DNA of 64,000 nucleotides from Pedobacter sp. (GCA_031119475.1 JAVHXV010000003.1:1-64000); one strand, 5' to 3'; shown: positions 44,684 through 52,993, counted from the stretch's first letter. A program made the numbers and translations. The notes: generated from the sequence alone by a model not told the origin.

Positions 44684-45277
44684 TTAATAGAGGAATAAAC
44701 TGAAAAGCAGGTCACGGTTTTTCTGCTGGTTTTTACCCACCTTTTTATTGGCAAAGGCATTCCTCAACTGTTTTAGGGCAGTGCTGATGTGGTTTTCGAC
44801 TGTCCTTTCGGAAATATGGAGCTGCTGGGCGATCTCCTTATATTTCAGATGCTCAAACCGGTTCATCTTGAACACGCGTTGGCATTGCGCAGGTAACTTA
44901 TTGATCTCTTCATATAGAAGTACGATCAGCTCATTTTCGCTGTCCATCTGCTCCAATTCCTCTTCGGTATGCTCATCGGCTATTTTTTGGTGATGGAGGG
45001 CAATGTTCTTCTGGCGATTGACGTAGTTGATGGAGGCATTGACCACTGCGCGGTACAGATAGGCCTTGAGCGACTTGACCTCGATCAGGTCGTGCGGGTT
45101 TTCCCAGATCTTTAAGAAAATGTCCTGTACGATTTCTTCGGCAACAAAAATGTCCTTTACATGCTTATCGCTGGCCAATAGGAGTTTTTGAAAAAATTGG
45201 GTGTAGAAGTCTGTGAAGGCAGGCAGCTGACTTTCATTTACCAAGTGAAATAAATCCTTTCCAGTTTTTATTGACAT
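44684..45277 (-). CDS. ECF RNA polymerase sigma-70 factor
   Basis: A 197-residue sigma factor from the ATG at 45277 (MSIKTGKDLFHLV). Region 2 shows in AEEIVQDIFLKIWENPHDL and SLKAYLYRAVVNASINYVN; region 4 in LPAQCQRVFKMNRFEHLKYKEIAQQLHISERTVENHI. It belongs to the Bacteroidota FecI-like group and heads the sigma-FecR-SusC-SusD locus, whose transcription it probably drives. A TTG at 45289 could add four residues. Confidence 0.95.
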   Translation of the reverse strand: MSIKTGKDLFHLVNESQLPAFTDFYTQFFQKLLLASDKHVKDIFVAEEIVQDIFLKIWENPHDLIEVKSLKAYLYRAVVNASINYVNRQKNIALHHQKIADEHTEEELEQMDSENELIVLLYEEINKLPAQCQRVFKMNRFEHLKYKEIAQQLHISERTVENHISTALKQLRNAFANKKVGKNQQKNRDLLFSLFLY

Positions 45278-45488
45278 CACTAACCTCAATTTTGAAGCCT
45301 AATATAATGATTAAACTGATAGGAGGGAAGAAAGTTTGATGGTCAGTCCATCAATCCATAAAATTGAGGAACATGCAAGTGGAGACTTAGGATTTAAAAG
45401 CCTTTCTGGGCACTGAGGAAATCTTACCTAAAATTGTAAATAAAAGGAAAATAATATTTTTCAAATTCCGATGTCAGAAGTTTTTGTT

Positions 45489-45896
45489 TCAATAGGATTT
45501 TCCCCTGTGGTAATCAAAATAAACCTTATTTGTAATATATCTGTTTTGTGGTAATACCTCCGTTATGTAAAGTTCATAATTTTGATCAAACTTTATGACA
45601 TCATTGTCAATCAAGTCAAGCAAATCTTTCCAAGCAAAAAAATGAAATTTTGGCCTCATCAATGAAATAGAACCTTTTTTACTATTTAAATAGGTAAATC
45701 TCATATCTTGCTTCGTTTCAAGGCACCTGCAGAAAAAAGTATAGATAATCTCCCCTTTCCCTGAAATGGAGTTTATCCTCGATGCTTTTGGTATATTAAC
45801 TGTATCGACAAGGAAGTCTATTCTTTTCTTTTGAGAATAAGCAAGCGTTGTCATTAAAAGCATAAGCGTTGACAATAACATTTTAATACGATTCAT
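45489..45896 (-). CDS. small secreted protein of unknown function
   Basis: A 135-residue protein with a signal peptide (MNRIKMLLSTLMLLMTTLAYSQ). The mature part is mixed alpha/beta with two close cysteines (FFCRCLETK) and aromatic-rich segments (RPKFHFFAWKDLLDLID). I do not recognise a family. It starts 26 bp after the HExxH lipoprotein gene and is probably co-transcribed with it. The gene is visibly more AT-rich than its neighbours. Confidence 0.65.
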   Translation of the reverse strand: MNRIKMLLSTLMLLMTTLAYSQKKRIDFLVDTVNIPKASRINSISGKGEIIYTFFCRCLETKQDMRFTYLNSKKGSISLMRPKFHFFAWKDLLDLIDNDVIKFDQNYELYITEVLPQNRYITNKVYFDYHRGKSY

Positions 45897-45922
45897 TTTC
45901 TAATTTATAAATTAATTTTCAA

Positions 45923-47536
45923 TCAAGGACATGAGGTTGGCATTTTCAGAGGCGTTGAGACGGAAATAAGATTTGCCGAATTAAAGCTGTTAATTGATGA
46001 AGTGCTTAGATTATATTTATTTCTTATTCTAGTGTAAGAACCTTGGAGAGCTGCATTTACAGTATTGTAAGCCGCGAGTTCATTCGGATCGGTCGGTGTT
46101 GGGCCAGGATTATCAAGACCATAAATCGCTGCCATCCTATATTGATCCATAGTAAAGCTATTTCCAAAATAGGTAGCTAGTATTGACACCATATTATCAA
46201 AATAGGTTTCTAAAAACAAAGAATGATCAAAAGCATTTGAGTTTTGGGCTTGTTCACGTTTTGCCTTTTCATAATCAACAATGTTCATTGCCCAAGTTAA
46301 CCCAACCGCGGGCCTTCCATATGAACCGGTCCTGACATAATAGTTTGAATATGCATGGGCTGTTTCATGGATTACTGCCATTGCAATAAAAAGCTCAGAA
46401 GAGTTGGAAAGAGCCAAAGAATTGAATGAGACAATTGAGCTCCAGCCGTTATGTTCAGTTTCTCCAAGTTGATAATAATTACCTGTTCCATAGTTTTGGC
46501 TAGAGTATGTATATACTATATCCGGTACTTCTCCTGCCGGAGGAGAAAATGGTTCTAAGAGCTTATTGAAAGCAGTGTCAGTTCTTAGCTTATTCATTAC
46601 AAGTTTTTCTAAGCATGGAAAGTTATTTTTTAAACTATCTGAAACCTTAACAGAAATTGGAGGGCATCCTGAAAATCCTGTAGTGCCCATGATACATTTA
46701 TTGCAGAAAGAACTGATGTAGGCTGAACCATTGGCAACACCAGCGCAATCAAAAATAATAGTAGGGGTATATCCACCGCCACCTTGGTCTGGATGGTCAA
46801 GCTCACCCTCCATGCCCTCGTTTTCAACAAACCTGCAATTAGAGACATATTCCCATCTATTAAAATGGTACCTGCATTCTTCATGGCCTTCTACACCGGT
46901 ACAGCCCCAAACATATACTGGAGTAAGAGTATTGATACACTGGTACTCCATCGTCTTGCCGTTAGCACTGCTTTTTGCCGCTTCGAAACTTTCTTTGCTC
47001 AAAACAGTAAGCTGCTTCTTGATCCTACCATTTTCATAAGTCCAGCCGTTGGCCATTTTTCCATTAATGTGATAGAAAAATACTGTTCCAGTCAAATCGC
47101 CTAATTTCTTGTACCTGATATCACTCTCCTTCAGCGCAGAAGTTCCTTCAACCAACATATAGGCTCCATAAAGGATTTTGCCCGATATCTTGTTTTCAAA
47201 GATCAACAGTTTGATCAAATGGTTCTTCTCGACTTTTGCCAGATCATCGACAGGAGTTCCATCTGAGACGATGGTAAGTCTTTCTGGATTTTGCACCGGG
47301 ATCTCATAGATCCTGTTAGATGCATCTTCGGTAAGAACACTGTTTCCCCAATCGGGAACCAATTTGTTAAATGGGTTGTCCTGGGCAAGATTAACATGGC
47401 TCTGGTACCACGAAGAAAGCTTCGCTTCCTGATTTGCTATCAGGTGGGTAACAATGTCCTTTCTGCATGAAATAACTATCAATAGGAGCAATCCTAACGA
47501 GTACATCAGGATGGAGAGGTTTTTTGATTTTGTCAT
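45923..47536 (-). CDS. HExxH-containing lipoprotein, putative metallopeptidase
   Basis: A 537-residue lipoprotein from the ATG at 47536 (MTKSKNLSILMYSLGLLLLIVISC, lipobox VISC). The N-terminal part (to about 200) is of unknown type. Then comes a Cys-rich region (about 200-295) with the motif DCAGVANGSAYISSFCNKC, seen in secreted Bacteroidota proteins. The C-terminal region has a zinc-protease-like HETAH at about 390-394 (MAVIHETAHAYSNYY) and a helical tail. I do not recognise the full-length family; peptidase activity is inference from HExxH. It pairs with the small secreted protein downstream. Confidence 0.75.
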   Translation of the reverse strand: MTKSKNLSILMYSLGLLLLIVISCRKDIVTHLIANQEAKLSSWYQSHVNLAQDNPFNKLVPDWGNSVLTEDASNRIYEIPVQNPERLTIVSDGTPVDDLAKVEKNHLIKLLIFENKISGKILYGAYMLVEGTSALKESDIRYKKLGDLTGTVFFYHINGKMANGWTYENGRIKKQLTVLSKESFEAAKSSANGKTMEYQCINTLTPVYVWGCTGVEGHEECRYHFNRWEYVSNCRFVENEGMEGELDHPDQGGGGYTPTIIFDCAGVANGSAYISSFCNKCIMGTTGFSGCPPISVKVSDSLKNNFPCLEKLVMNKLRTDTAFNKLLEPFSPPAGEVPDIVYTYSSQNYGTGNYYQLGETEHNGWSSIVSFNSLALSNSSELFIAMAVIHETAHAYSNYYVRTGSYGRPAVGLTWAMNIVDYEKAKREQAQNSNAFDHSLFLETYFDNMVSILATYFGNSFTMDQYRMAAIYGLDNPGPTPTDPNELAAYNTVNAALQGSYTRIRNKYNLSTSSINSFNSANLISVSTPLKMPTSCP

Positions 47537-47766
47537 TGAGAAGTTTGATTTAAACCTCAAAGCAATGCATTTGTACAACCGATTCCAAGGAATGTAAAAA
47601 AATAGAGCATTTTAGATGTTGACGTTCTTCCTATTGCAACACAATAACGCTATAACCCTAAAAACACTCATCAATTTGGAAGAACAGCCAACAGTAGCGC
47701 TAAATACGGAAGTATCCTATGATAAACTGGCTCATAATGGAGCGCACAGTACTAGATTAGTTCCCA

Positions 47767-47826
47767 CGATGTAGTTAACGCAGTTGAAGAACTCCAACGA
47801 TGCAGTGAACGCAGTGCTACTACATC
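47767..47826. repeat. 60-bp element with inverted ends and internal direct repeat
   Basis: It begins CGATGTAGT and ends ACTACATCG (9-bp inverted ends). Inside, CGATGTAGTTAACGCAGT (47767) is repeated as CGATGCAGTGAACGCAGT (47798), 16 of 18 identical. The minus-strand TAG stop of DUF420 (47820-47822) lies in the right arm. The preceding 230 bp up to the lipoprotein start hold no gene I can see. Confidence 0.6.
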
Positions 47827-48338
47827 GGGTAATATGGTGAAATCATCAAATAAACAATCACTCCCGTAACAGCAACATACAGCCACAGCGGAAAAGTAAT
47901 CTTCGCAATCTTCTTATGCCGGTCAAAACGTTCGGCCAATGCCCTCACATAGGTAATCAGCACAAAAGGGATGGTGGCAATGGAGAGGAGGATATGGCTG
48001 AGCAGGATAAAGAAATACACGTACCGCATGGCTCCCTTTCCCCCGAACGCTGTTGACGGCGTGGTCATGTGATAGACAATATACATGAGCAGGAACAGGA
48101 CGGAGCAGATAATGGCCAAGTTCATCAGCCTTTTATGCACCTGTATTTTCCCATTTTTAATAGCGAATACCGCTGTAACCAACAGCACTGCCGTAATGCC
48201 ATTGATGGTGGCATAAATTGGCGGAAGAAAATACATAGGCTCCGCATTGGGGATCTTGACCACAAAAAGCACCGCCACCGCCAACGGTATCGCAACCGAT
48301 AAAAGGATGATCCACTTGTTATATTTCTTTTCGTTCAT
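47820..48338 (-). CDS. DUF420 (CtaM-like) membrane protein
   Basis: A 172-residue protein with five transmembrane helices (about 10-27, 38-58, 72-92, 104-128 and 147-167). The conserved pattern NGITAVLLVTAVFAIKNGKIQVHKRLMNLAI and HILLSIATIPFVLITYVRAL matches DUF420, whose CtaM members are needed for assembly of aa3-type oxidases in some Firmicutes. Position at the end of the oxidase gene cluster supports an assembly role here. Confidence 0.88.
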   Translation of the reverse strand: MNEKKYNKWIILLSVAIPLAVAVLFVVKIPNAEPMYFLPPIYATINGITAVLLVTAVFAIKNGKIQVHKRLMNLAIICSVLFLLMYIVYHMTTPSTAFGGKGAMRYVYFFILLSHILLSIATIPFVLITYVRALAERFDRHKKIAKITFPLWLYVAVTGVIVYLMISPYYPM

Positions 48339-48343
48339 ATGAT

Positions 48344-48419
48344 ATGATTACACAGATTTTTAAATGATTACACAGATTGTTAAATGATTACACAGATAGT
48401 TGATGATTACACTGATAAG
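48344..48419. repeat. four-copy 20-bp direct repeat (ATGATTACACAGAT...)
   Basis: Four tandem copies of ATGATTACACAGATTNTTAA, of 20, 20, 19 and 17 bp, the last two shortened. It occupies the Sco-DUF420 gap ahead of the heptad array. The core GATTACACAGAT is the reverse complement of the word before uvrC. Confidence 0.85.
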
Positions 48420-48429
48420 ATGTCTTGTC

Positions 48430-48499
48430 AACTAGGAACTATGAACTGCTAACTGCCAACTATTAACTATAAACTACCAACTATGAACTACGAACTAAA
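48430..48499. repeat. heptad array AACTNNN (10 units)
   Basis: Ten perfect-phase 7-bp units, every one beginning AACT, with the other three bases free (AGG, ATG, GCT, GCC, ATT, ATA, ACC, ATG, ACG, AAA). The array ends one base before the minus-strand TAG stop codon of the Sco-like gene at 48501-48503. Confidence 0.92.
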
Positions 48500-48500
48500 A

Positions 48501-49208
48501 CTACCTACCATCCTTTACGTTCCGCAGTTCTTCGGCAATGAGCACTTTGATTTCATCGTCGAGTTTGGAGAGGGCTTCCGCATTGGTCGCCTCATAATAA
48601 CCGCGAATGCGATGCTCGGTATCGACCAGCACGAACATGTTGCTGAAGGTAAATTTCGGCTGTCCCTGCACCATCGTTTTTACGGCATCTAACAATAGGC
48701 CCTGGCCAATCAGATGTTTAACTGTTGCCGTATCGCCGGTAAGCAGGTCCCATTTGGCAGGGTGCTTATTTTCGTGCGACAAATACTGTTGCAATTGAGC
48801 AGGTTGGTCTGTGCTGGGGTCTATGGTCAGTCCAACAAAGTGGACCATCGAATTATTTGCATAGCTCTGTGCAAATTTGGCCATCGACTGGTTGGCCGCC
48901 TGCATACCTGGTGTATTCCCCTTGGTATAAAATAGGTTGAACAGGACGATCTTTCCTTTATAGGTTTCCCAGTTTACCTTTGTACCATTTTGGTTGACCA
49001 GGTTAAAATTGGGCAGTACATGATAAATCGTATCTGGAACTTGTTTCCCCCTCACCGAATGAAAGGTCTTCGCAATTTGTTTAGGGCCAAAAATGGACAG
49101 TGGCCTGTACCTGTTTTTCCCCTTTTCCTGAAGCAGATAATATAAAAATCCTGGTACCGCTAAAATGGTGACCAGGATTAAAATCTTCTTTATCGGATTA
49201 TATTTCAT
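48501..49208 (-). CDS. Sco1/SenC-like protein without copper ligands
   Basis: A 235-residue protein with an N-terminal membrane anchor (about 8-25) and a thioredoxin-like Sco fold (PNFNLVNQNGTKVNW, KIVLFNLFYTKG, VHFVGLTIDPSTDQPAQLQQYL, WDLLTGD, FVLVDTEHRIRGYY). Sco proteins deliver copper to the CuA site through CxxxC and a distal His. Here both cysteines are Gly (Gly97 and Gly101 in KGNTPGM) and the His position is Phe188; the protein contains no cysteine. A structural or thiol-independent role is more likely than copper transfer. Located in the oxidase cluster; its stop borders a heptad array. Confidence 0.85.
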   Translation of the reverse strand: MKYNPIKKILILVTILAVPGFLYYLLQEKGKNRYRPLSIFGPKQIAKTFHSVRGKQVPDTIYHVLPNFNLVNQNGTKVNWETYKGKIVLFNLFYTKGNTPGMQAANQSMAKFAQSYANNSMVHFVGLTIDPSTDQPAQLQQYLSHENKHPAKWDLLTGDTATVKHLIGQGLLLDAVKTMVQGQPKFTFSNMFVLVDTEHRIRGYYEATNAEALSKLDDEIKVLIAEELRNVKDGR

Positions 49209-49564
49209 TATGCTTGGGGCATATGGGCATTGAGGTAGTTACCTTCGATCAGCATTAATGCGATGAAATAAATAATGAATACAAACGAAACGGTAAGTAC
49301 CAGCTGCAGCCCCAATTTTTCGAATTTAAGGTGCATAAAATACGCAACGATATAAAATGCCTTTAAAAGCGTAAGGCCGATATAGATGTAGTTTCCGACC
49401 TGCTGGGTAATGTGGTGATGTGGGATGGCCCACAACGCAATGATAAATTCGATCACAGTGATCAACAGGAGGATTCCAAATACTTTCCAGATTTTACCAA
49501 CAGTCATTCCGCCATGGTCATCGTGGCCATGTTCTTCTGTTGTATTGATATGATGCTCTGACAT
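49208..49564 (-). CDS. cytochrome c oxidase subunit IV-like protein
   Basis: A 118-residue membrane protein with a His-rich N-terminus (SEHHINTTEEHGHDDHGG) and three helices (about 24-46, 55-77 and 86-106). The pattern MTVGKIWKVFGILLLITVIEF and YFMHLKFEKL is typical of the prokaryotic small subunit IV. It stabilises the oxidase. It overlaps the Sco-like start by one base (…ATGA arrangement), suggesting coupling. Confidence 0.88.
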   Translation of the reverse strand: MSEHHINTTEEHGHDDHGGMTVGKIWKVFGILLLITVIEFIIALWAIPHHHITQQVGNYIYIGLTLLKAFYIVAYFMHLKFEKLGLQLVLTVSFVFIIYFIALMLIEGNYLNAHMPQA

Positions 49565-49588
49565 ACTTTTATATTTTGAAGAGATAAA

Positions 49589-50299
49589 TTAAACCAAATA
49601 GAAGAAGGTAAACACGAATACCCACACCAAGTCTACAAAGTGCCAGTAAAGTCCAACTTTTTCTACCATCAGATAATGGCCACGTCTTTCGAAAGTGCCA
49701 TTAATGGTCATGCATAAGATGATGATATTGATGACCACCCCACTAAATACGTGGAAACCGTGGAAACCAGTAATGGTAAAGAACAGATTGGCGAATTGGT
49801 GTGCGGCTACAGGTGATACCGGGCCGTTGAAAAAGGTAGCCAGTTCGTTCGGATTGGTCGGAATTGAACCCCACCAGAAACCATCGTGGTGCAGGTGCGT
49901 CCACTCAATGGCCTGACAGCCCAAGAACATGAAACCTCCAATAATGGTAGCTACCATCCATCCGATTACTGCTTTCTTGGCTTTTCTGTGCCCTGCCTCT
50001 ACGGCCAATACCATGGTTACCGAACTCATGATCAGGATAAAGGTCATGATCCCCACAAATACCAATGGCGCACCATGCTCGGCTATGCCGGGAATAGATT
50101 GAAAAACTTTGTCTGGAGCAGGCCAGGTAAATTTGGTAAAACGCTGAGCCCCATAATAAACCAATAATGAAGAAAAGGTAAATGCATCAGATAGCAAGAA
50201 AAACCACATCATTAATTTACCATATTCCACATTCCAAGGTGAGCGGCCTCCTGCCCATGGCGTGGTTTTAACTTGGTCTAATTGAGATAATGAATCCAT
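49589..50299 (-). CDS. cytochrome c oxidase subunit III
   Basis: A 236-residue protein with about seven helices, the normal subunit III. Typical segments are KLMMWFFLLSDAFTFSSLLVYYG, QAIEWTHLHHDGFW, FFTITGFHGFHVFSGVVIN and the C-terminal GLYWHFVDLVWVFVFTFFYLV. It is the longer of two adjacent subunit III genes. It begins 31 bp after the stop of the shorter one. Confidence 0.94.
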   Translation of the reverse strand: MDSLSQLDQVKTTPWAGGRSPWNVEYGKLMMWFFLLSDAFTFSSLLVYYGAQRFTKFTWPAPDKVFQSIPGIAEHGAPLVFVGIMTFILIMSSVTMVLAVEAGHRKAKKAVIGWMVATIIGGFMFLGCQAIEWTHLHHDGFWWGSIPTNPNELATFFNGPVSPVAAHQFANLFFTITGFHGFHVFSGVVINIIILCMTINGTFERRGHYLMVEKVGLYWHFVDLVWVFVFTFFYLV

Positions 50300-50330
50300 T
50301 TAGTAATCGTATAATAGTTGTTAAAAAATT

Positions 50331-50906
50331 CTAACTGTTCAAAAGTAAAAAAACATACAGATATATCCATAATATATCTATAAAATGCCAAAAAATAGCG
50401 GCAATTTCCTGGCGATAAGTTGCCCGCTCTACCGAGATAGCGCGATATGACCCCACCAGGCTATTGATGATCAGGCAGATGCCCGCAAAAATGTGGAAGA
50501 GGTGAAAAAGCGACAGCACGTAGATCATGGAAATCGCGGCATTGTTGTTCACAAAGAAAGCGCCAGTAGCCTTTAAGATCCCCCAGGCCTCTACCTGTAG
50601 CACGCCAAACACCAGTCCGAGCAAAAGGGTAAGCCACAGAAACAGACGCTGCCTGTTCCTATCGCCATTTCTCAATGCCCGTGAGGCCAGAAATAGGGCA
50701 ATACTGCTCAAGATCAATACTGCAGTGCTGTAATTAAATACCTGCGGCAATACCAATCCATGGCCCTTGTGCTTCGATGCGGCAAAAACGATGTAATAGC
50801 TCGTCCATCCCCCAAACATAATGGTCGAGGAGACCACAAAAAGCCAGACCACGAATTTTTTGGCTTTGTATTCAAATTTATTTTCCTGTGGCAATGTCTG
50901 CACCAT
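50331..50906 (-). CDS. second heme-copper oxidase subunit III-like protein
   Basis: A 191-residue protein with five helices, a shorter subunit III paralog (KFVVWLFVVSSTIMFGGWTSYYIV; YVLSLFHLFHIFAGICLIIN; FWHFIDILWIYLYVFLLL). It conserves the C-terminal WHFxDxxWxxLY motif of the family. Tandem long and short subunit III genes recur in Bacteroidota cox clusters. Located between ctaB (8-bp gap) and the longer subunit III gene. Confidence 0.9.
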   Translation of the reverse strand: MVQTLPQENKFEYKAKKFVVWLFVVSSTIMFGGWTSYYIVFAASKHKGHGLVLPQVFNYSTAVLILSSIALFLASRALRNGDRNRQRLFLWLTLLLGLVFGVLQVEAWGILKATGAFFVNNNAAISMIYVLSLFHLFHIFAGICLIINSLVGSYRAISVERATYRQEIAAIFWHFIDILWIYLYVFLLLNS

Positions 50907-50914
50907 TTTTTATA

Positions 50915-51820
50915 TCAAATCTTTAAATCAAACAATAAGATCAGCTGCACCAACGGGATGTAAAAGAACGAACAGAACATCACTTTTCTGGCGCTTGGCA
51001 AATCTAGCTTCACCATCAGTTGGTAGGCATAATAGCTGAACAACAATCCCAATATCACCGATGCCCCTGCGATGTAATAACCACCAAAGCCCAAAAAGGT
51101 TGGCAATAAGCTGACCGGGATTAAGATCAATGTGCTCACAAAAGTAAGTACTGCACTTGCCTTATCCCGTTTTTTGGTTGGCAATAGCCTGAAGCCCGCT
51201 TTTTTATAATCATCATCCAACACCCAGGCAATGGCCCAAAAATGTGGGATCTGCCATACAAACTGGACGGCGAATAAGATCATGGCAATGTAATAGTCTA
51301 CCGGAACATACCCAATTTCAGATTGCCTACCGATGGCGGCGATGTAACCAATCAATGGCGGAAATGCGCCCGGGATGGCCCCGATAAAGACCGCAATGGG
51401 CGATTTACGCTTCATGGGCGTATAGGCAAAAGCATACAGCAAAATCGAGAATACCGAAAGTATGCCAGTTTCTGGATTCAGTTTCACCAAGAGTGAAGTG
51501 CCGGCCATGCCCATGATCAGTCCAAGCACCAGACCCTGTCCGGTAGTCATCCTGCCAGACGGCATTGGCCGATCTTTGGTACGGTCCATTAGGCGGTCAA
51601 GATCTTTCTCAATAATCTCATTGAAGCAATTTGCAGCGCCGGTAACCAAAAATCCACCGACAACCAAGATGAGCCAATTGGTCCAGTTGATGTGCGCGGC
51701 AATGGCACGGTCAATCTGGATCTTTGAACCGATCAGAAAAGTTACCGATGCAGAAAAGACCACTAAAAAAGTGAGCCTAAACTTGATCAATTTCGAGAAG
51801 TCTGAAAAAAACTGCTTCAA
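50915..51820 (-). CDS. ctaB: heme o synthase (protoheme IX farnesyltransferase)
   Basis: A 301-residue UbiA-type membrane enzyme with nine helices. It farnesylates heme b to heme o. The two Asp-rich motifs are intact: NCFNEIIEKDLDRLMDRTKDRPMP (about 61-84) and AWVLDDDYKKAGFRLLP. No ATG is available; the start is TTG 51820, giving MKQFFSDFSKLIKFRLT as in relatives. The repeat array at 51826 begins 5 bp before it, so the leader is made of repeats. Works with ctaA to produce heme A. Confidence 0.95.
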   Translation of the reverse strand: MKQFFSDFSKLIKFRLTFLVVFSASVTFLIGSKIQIDRAIAAHINWTNWLILVVGGFLVTGAANCFNEIIEKDLDRLMDRTKDRPMPSGRMTTGQGLVLGLIMGMAGTSLLVKLNPETGILSVFSILLYAFAYTPMKRKSPIAVFIGAIPGAFPPLIGYIAAIGRQSEIGYVPVDYYIAMILFAVQFVWQIPHFWAIAWVLDDDYKKAGFRLLPTKKRDKASAVLTFVSTLILIPVSLLPTFLGFGGYYIAGASVILGLLFSYYAYQLMVKLDLPSARKVMFCSFFYIPLVQLILLFDLKI

Positions 51821-51825
51821 TCTAT

Positions 51826-51940
51826 GGTTAATTGGTTAACTGTTTAATTGGTTAATTGGTTAACTGTTTAATTGGTTAATTGGTTAATTGTTTAATTGTT
51901 CAACTGTGAACTGTGAACTGTTAACTATTAACTGCTAACC
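51826..51940. repeat. octad-to-heptad array filling the ctaA-ctaB gap
   Basis: Ten octads of GGTTAATT, GGTTAACT, GTTTAATT or GTTCAACT, then five heptads (GTGAACT twice, GTTAACT, ATTAACT, GCTAACC), all in phase. It occupies the whole 114-bp intergenic space. The minus-strand TAG stop of ctaA (51935-51937) lies in the last unit, and the TTG start of ctaB is 5 bp from the other end. Confidence 0.92.
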
Positions 51941-52993
51941 AGGTTTATACGTTGCTGTCCGATACACCAGCAGATACAAATAATATTGCAAACTGAACAA
52001 CAGCGTCGCAAACAAGATATGTATCGCCTGGGCATAGGGCGGCAGACTTAGGTAACTTAATAAAAATCCGGTCGCAATCTGCACCAAAAGTGCGATAATG
52101 ATGTAGTTTGCGGTCTGAAGTGGCCAAGCTTTTCCGCTAAACCGGTCTTTTACCATTTTATAGACTACAAAATTACAAATTGCTACCAGAATAGCGAGGT
52201 CGCGATGGTAGGAGAAAATACTTCCCACCCTGCTTACCCAGGTATTTCTTGCGCCGGCATCAATTGATTTTGCAATCGAATCGATACTTTCCCGTACTTC
52301 GGTACCCAATATGATCTGGAGCACCGTTACTACGATAGTAAAAGCCAAAAAACCTTTTAGCCATAAGATGCGGTACATGATCACCGATCTTTCCTTATGG
52401 AGCTGTTTGGCATAGTTATAGGTATAAATGGAAATCGCCAGGATCACCAGGGCCAATAACATGTGCACGGTAACCACCCATTGTGTCAGGTTGGTCGATA
52501 CTACGATCGAGCCCAACCATCCCTGGTATCCCACCACAAAAATGTTGAGTATGCTCAATACAATAATGCGCTTGGCCGTTTTACGATAAGTGAAAGAACA
52601 AATGGCGGTAATCAGCAGAAACACCCCCAATATTGCACCTGTAAGGCGGTTTACATATTCTGTCCATGTTTTTGCAGCATTAAATTCTTCTGGTATCTTA
52701 ATGGACTGGTCTGCCCTGATCTGTGCGGCCAATTCATGTTTGCCCATGCTTTCCAGGTATTTGGCAAACTTCTCATTCTTTTTGATCCGGCCTGCCACAT
52801 ATTTCTCTTTATAGTTGGCCGGCAATTGTGACACGTCGGTTGGCGGAACATACCGATCGAAACATTTGGGCCAATCTGGACAGCCCATGCCCGATCCTGT
52901 ACTGCGTACGATACCTCCAGCCAGAATAACCAAAAGGGTAGCAATGATGGTAATGAAATTTAATCTAATAAATCTATTTTCAGATTTGATCAT
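51935..52993 (-). CDS. ctaA: heme A synthase (COX15/CtaA)
   Basis: A 352-residue membrane protein with eight helices. It oxidises the heme o methyl group to the formyl of heme A for the oxidase. Family signs are LVILAGGIVRSTGSGMGCPDWPKCF (the CPDWPKC cysteine pair), the ligand-bearing VNRLTGAILG, VVTVHMLLALVILA and YHRDLAILV, and HILFATLLFSLQYY. It is separated from ctaD by a terminator, so it may begin its own transcription unit. Confidence 0.95.
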   Translation of the reverse strand: MIKSENRFIRLNFITIIATLLVILAGGIVRSTGSGMGCPDWPKCFDRYVPPTDVSQLPANYKEKYVAGRIKKNEKFAKYLESMGKHELAAQIRADQSIKIPEEFNAAKTWTEYVNRLTGAILGVFLLITAICSFTYRKTAKRIIVLSILNIFVVGYQGWLGSIVVSTNLTQWVVTVHMLLALVILAISIYTYNYAKQLHKERSVIMYRILWLKGFLAFTIVVTVLQIILGTEVRESIDSIAKSIDAGARNTWVSRVGSIFSYHRDLAILVAICNFVVYKMVKDRFSGKAWPLQTANYIIIALLVQIATGFLLSYLSLPPYAQAIHILFATLLFSLQYYLYLLVYRTATYKPG

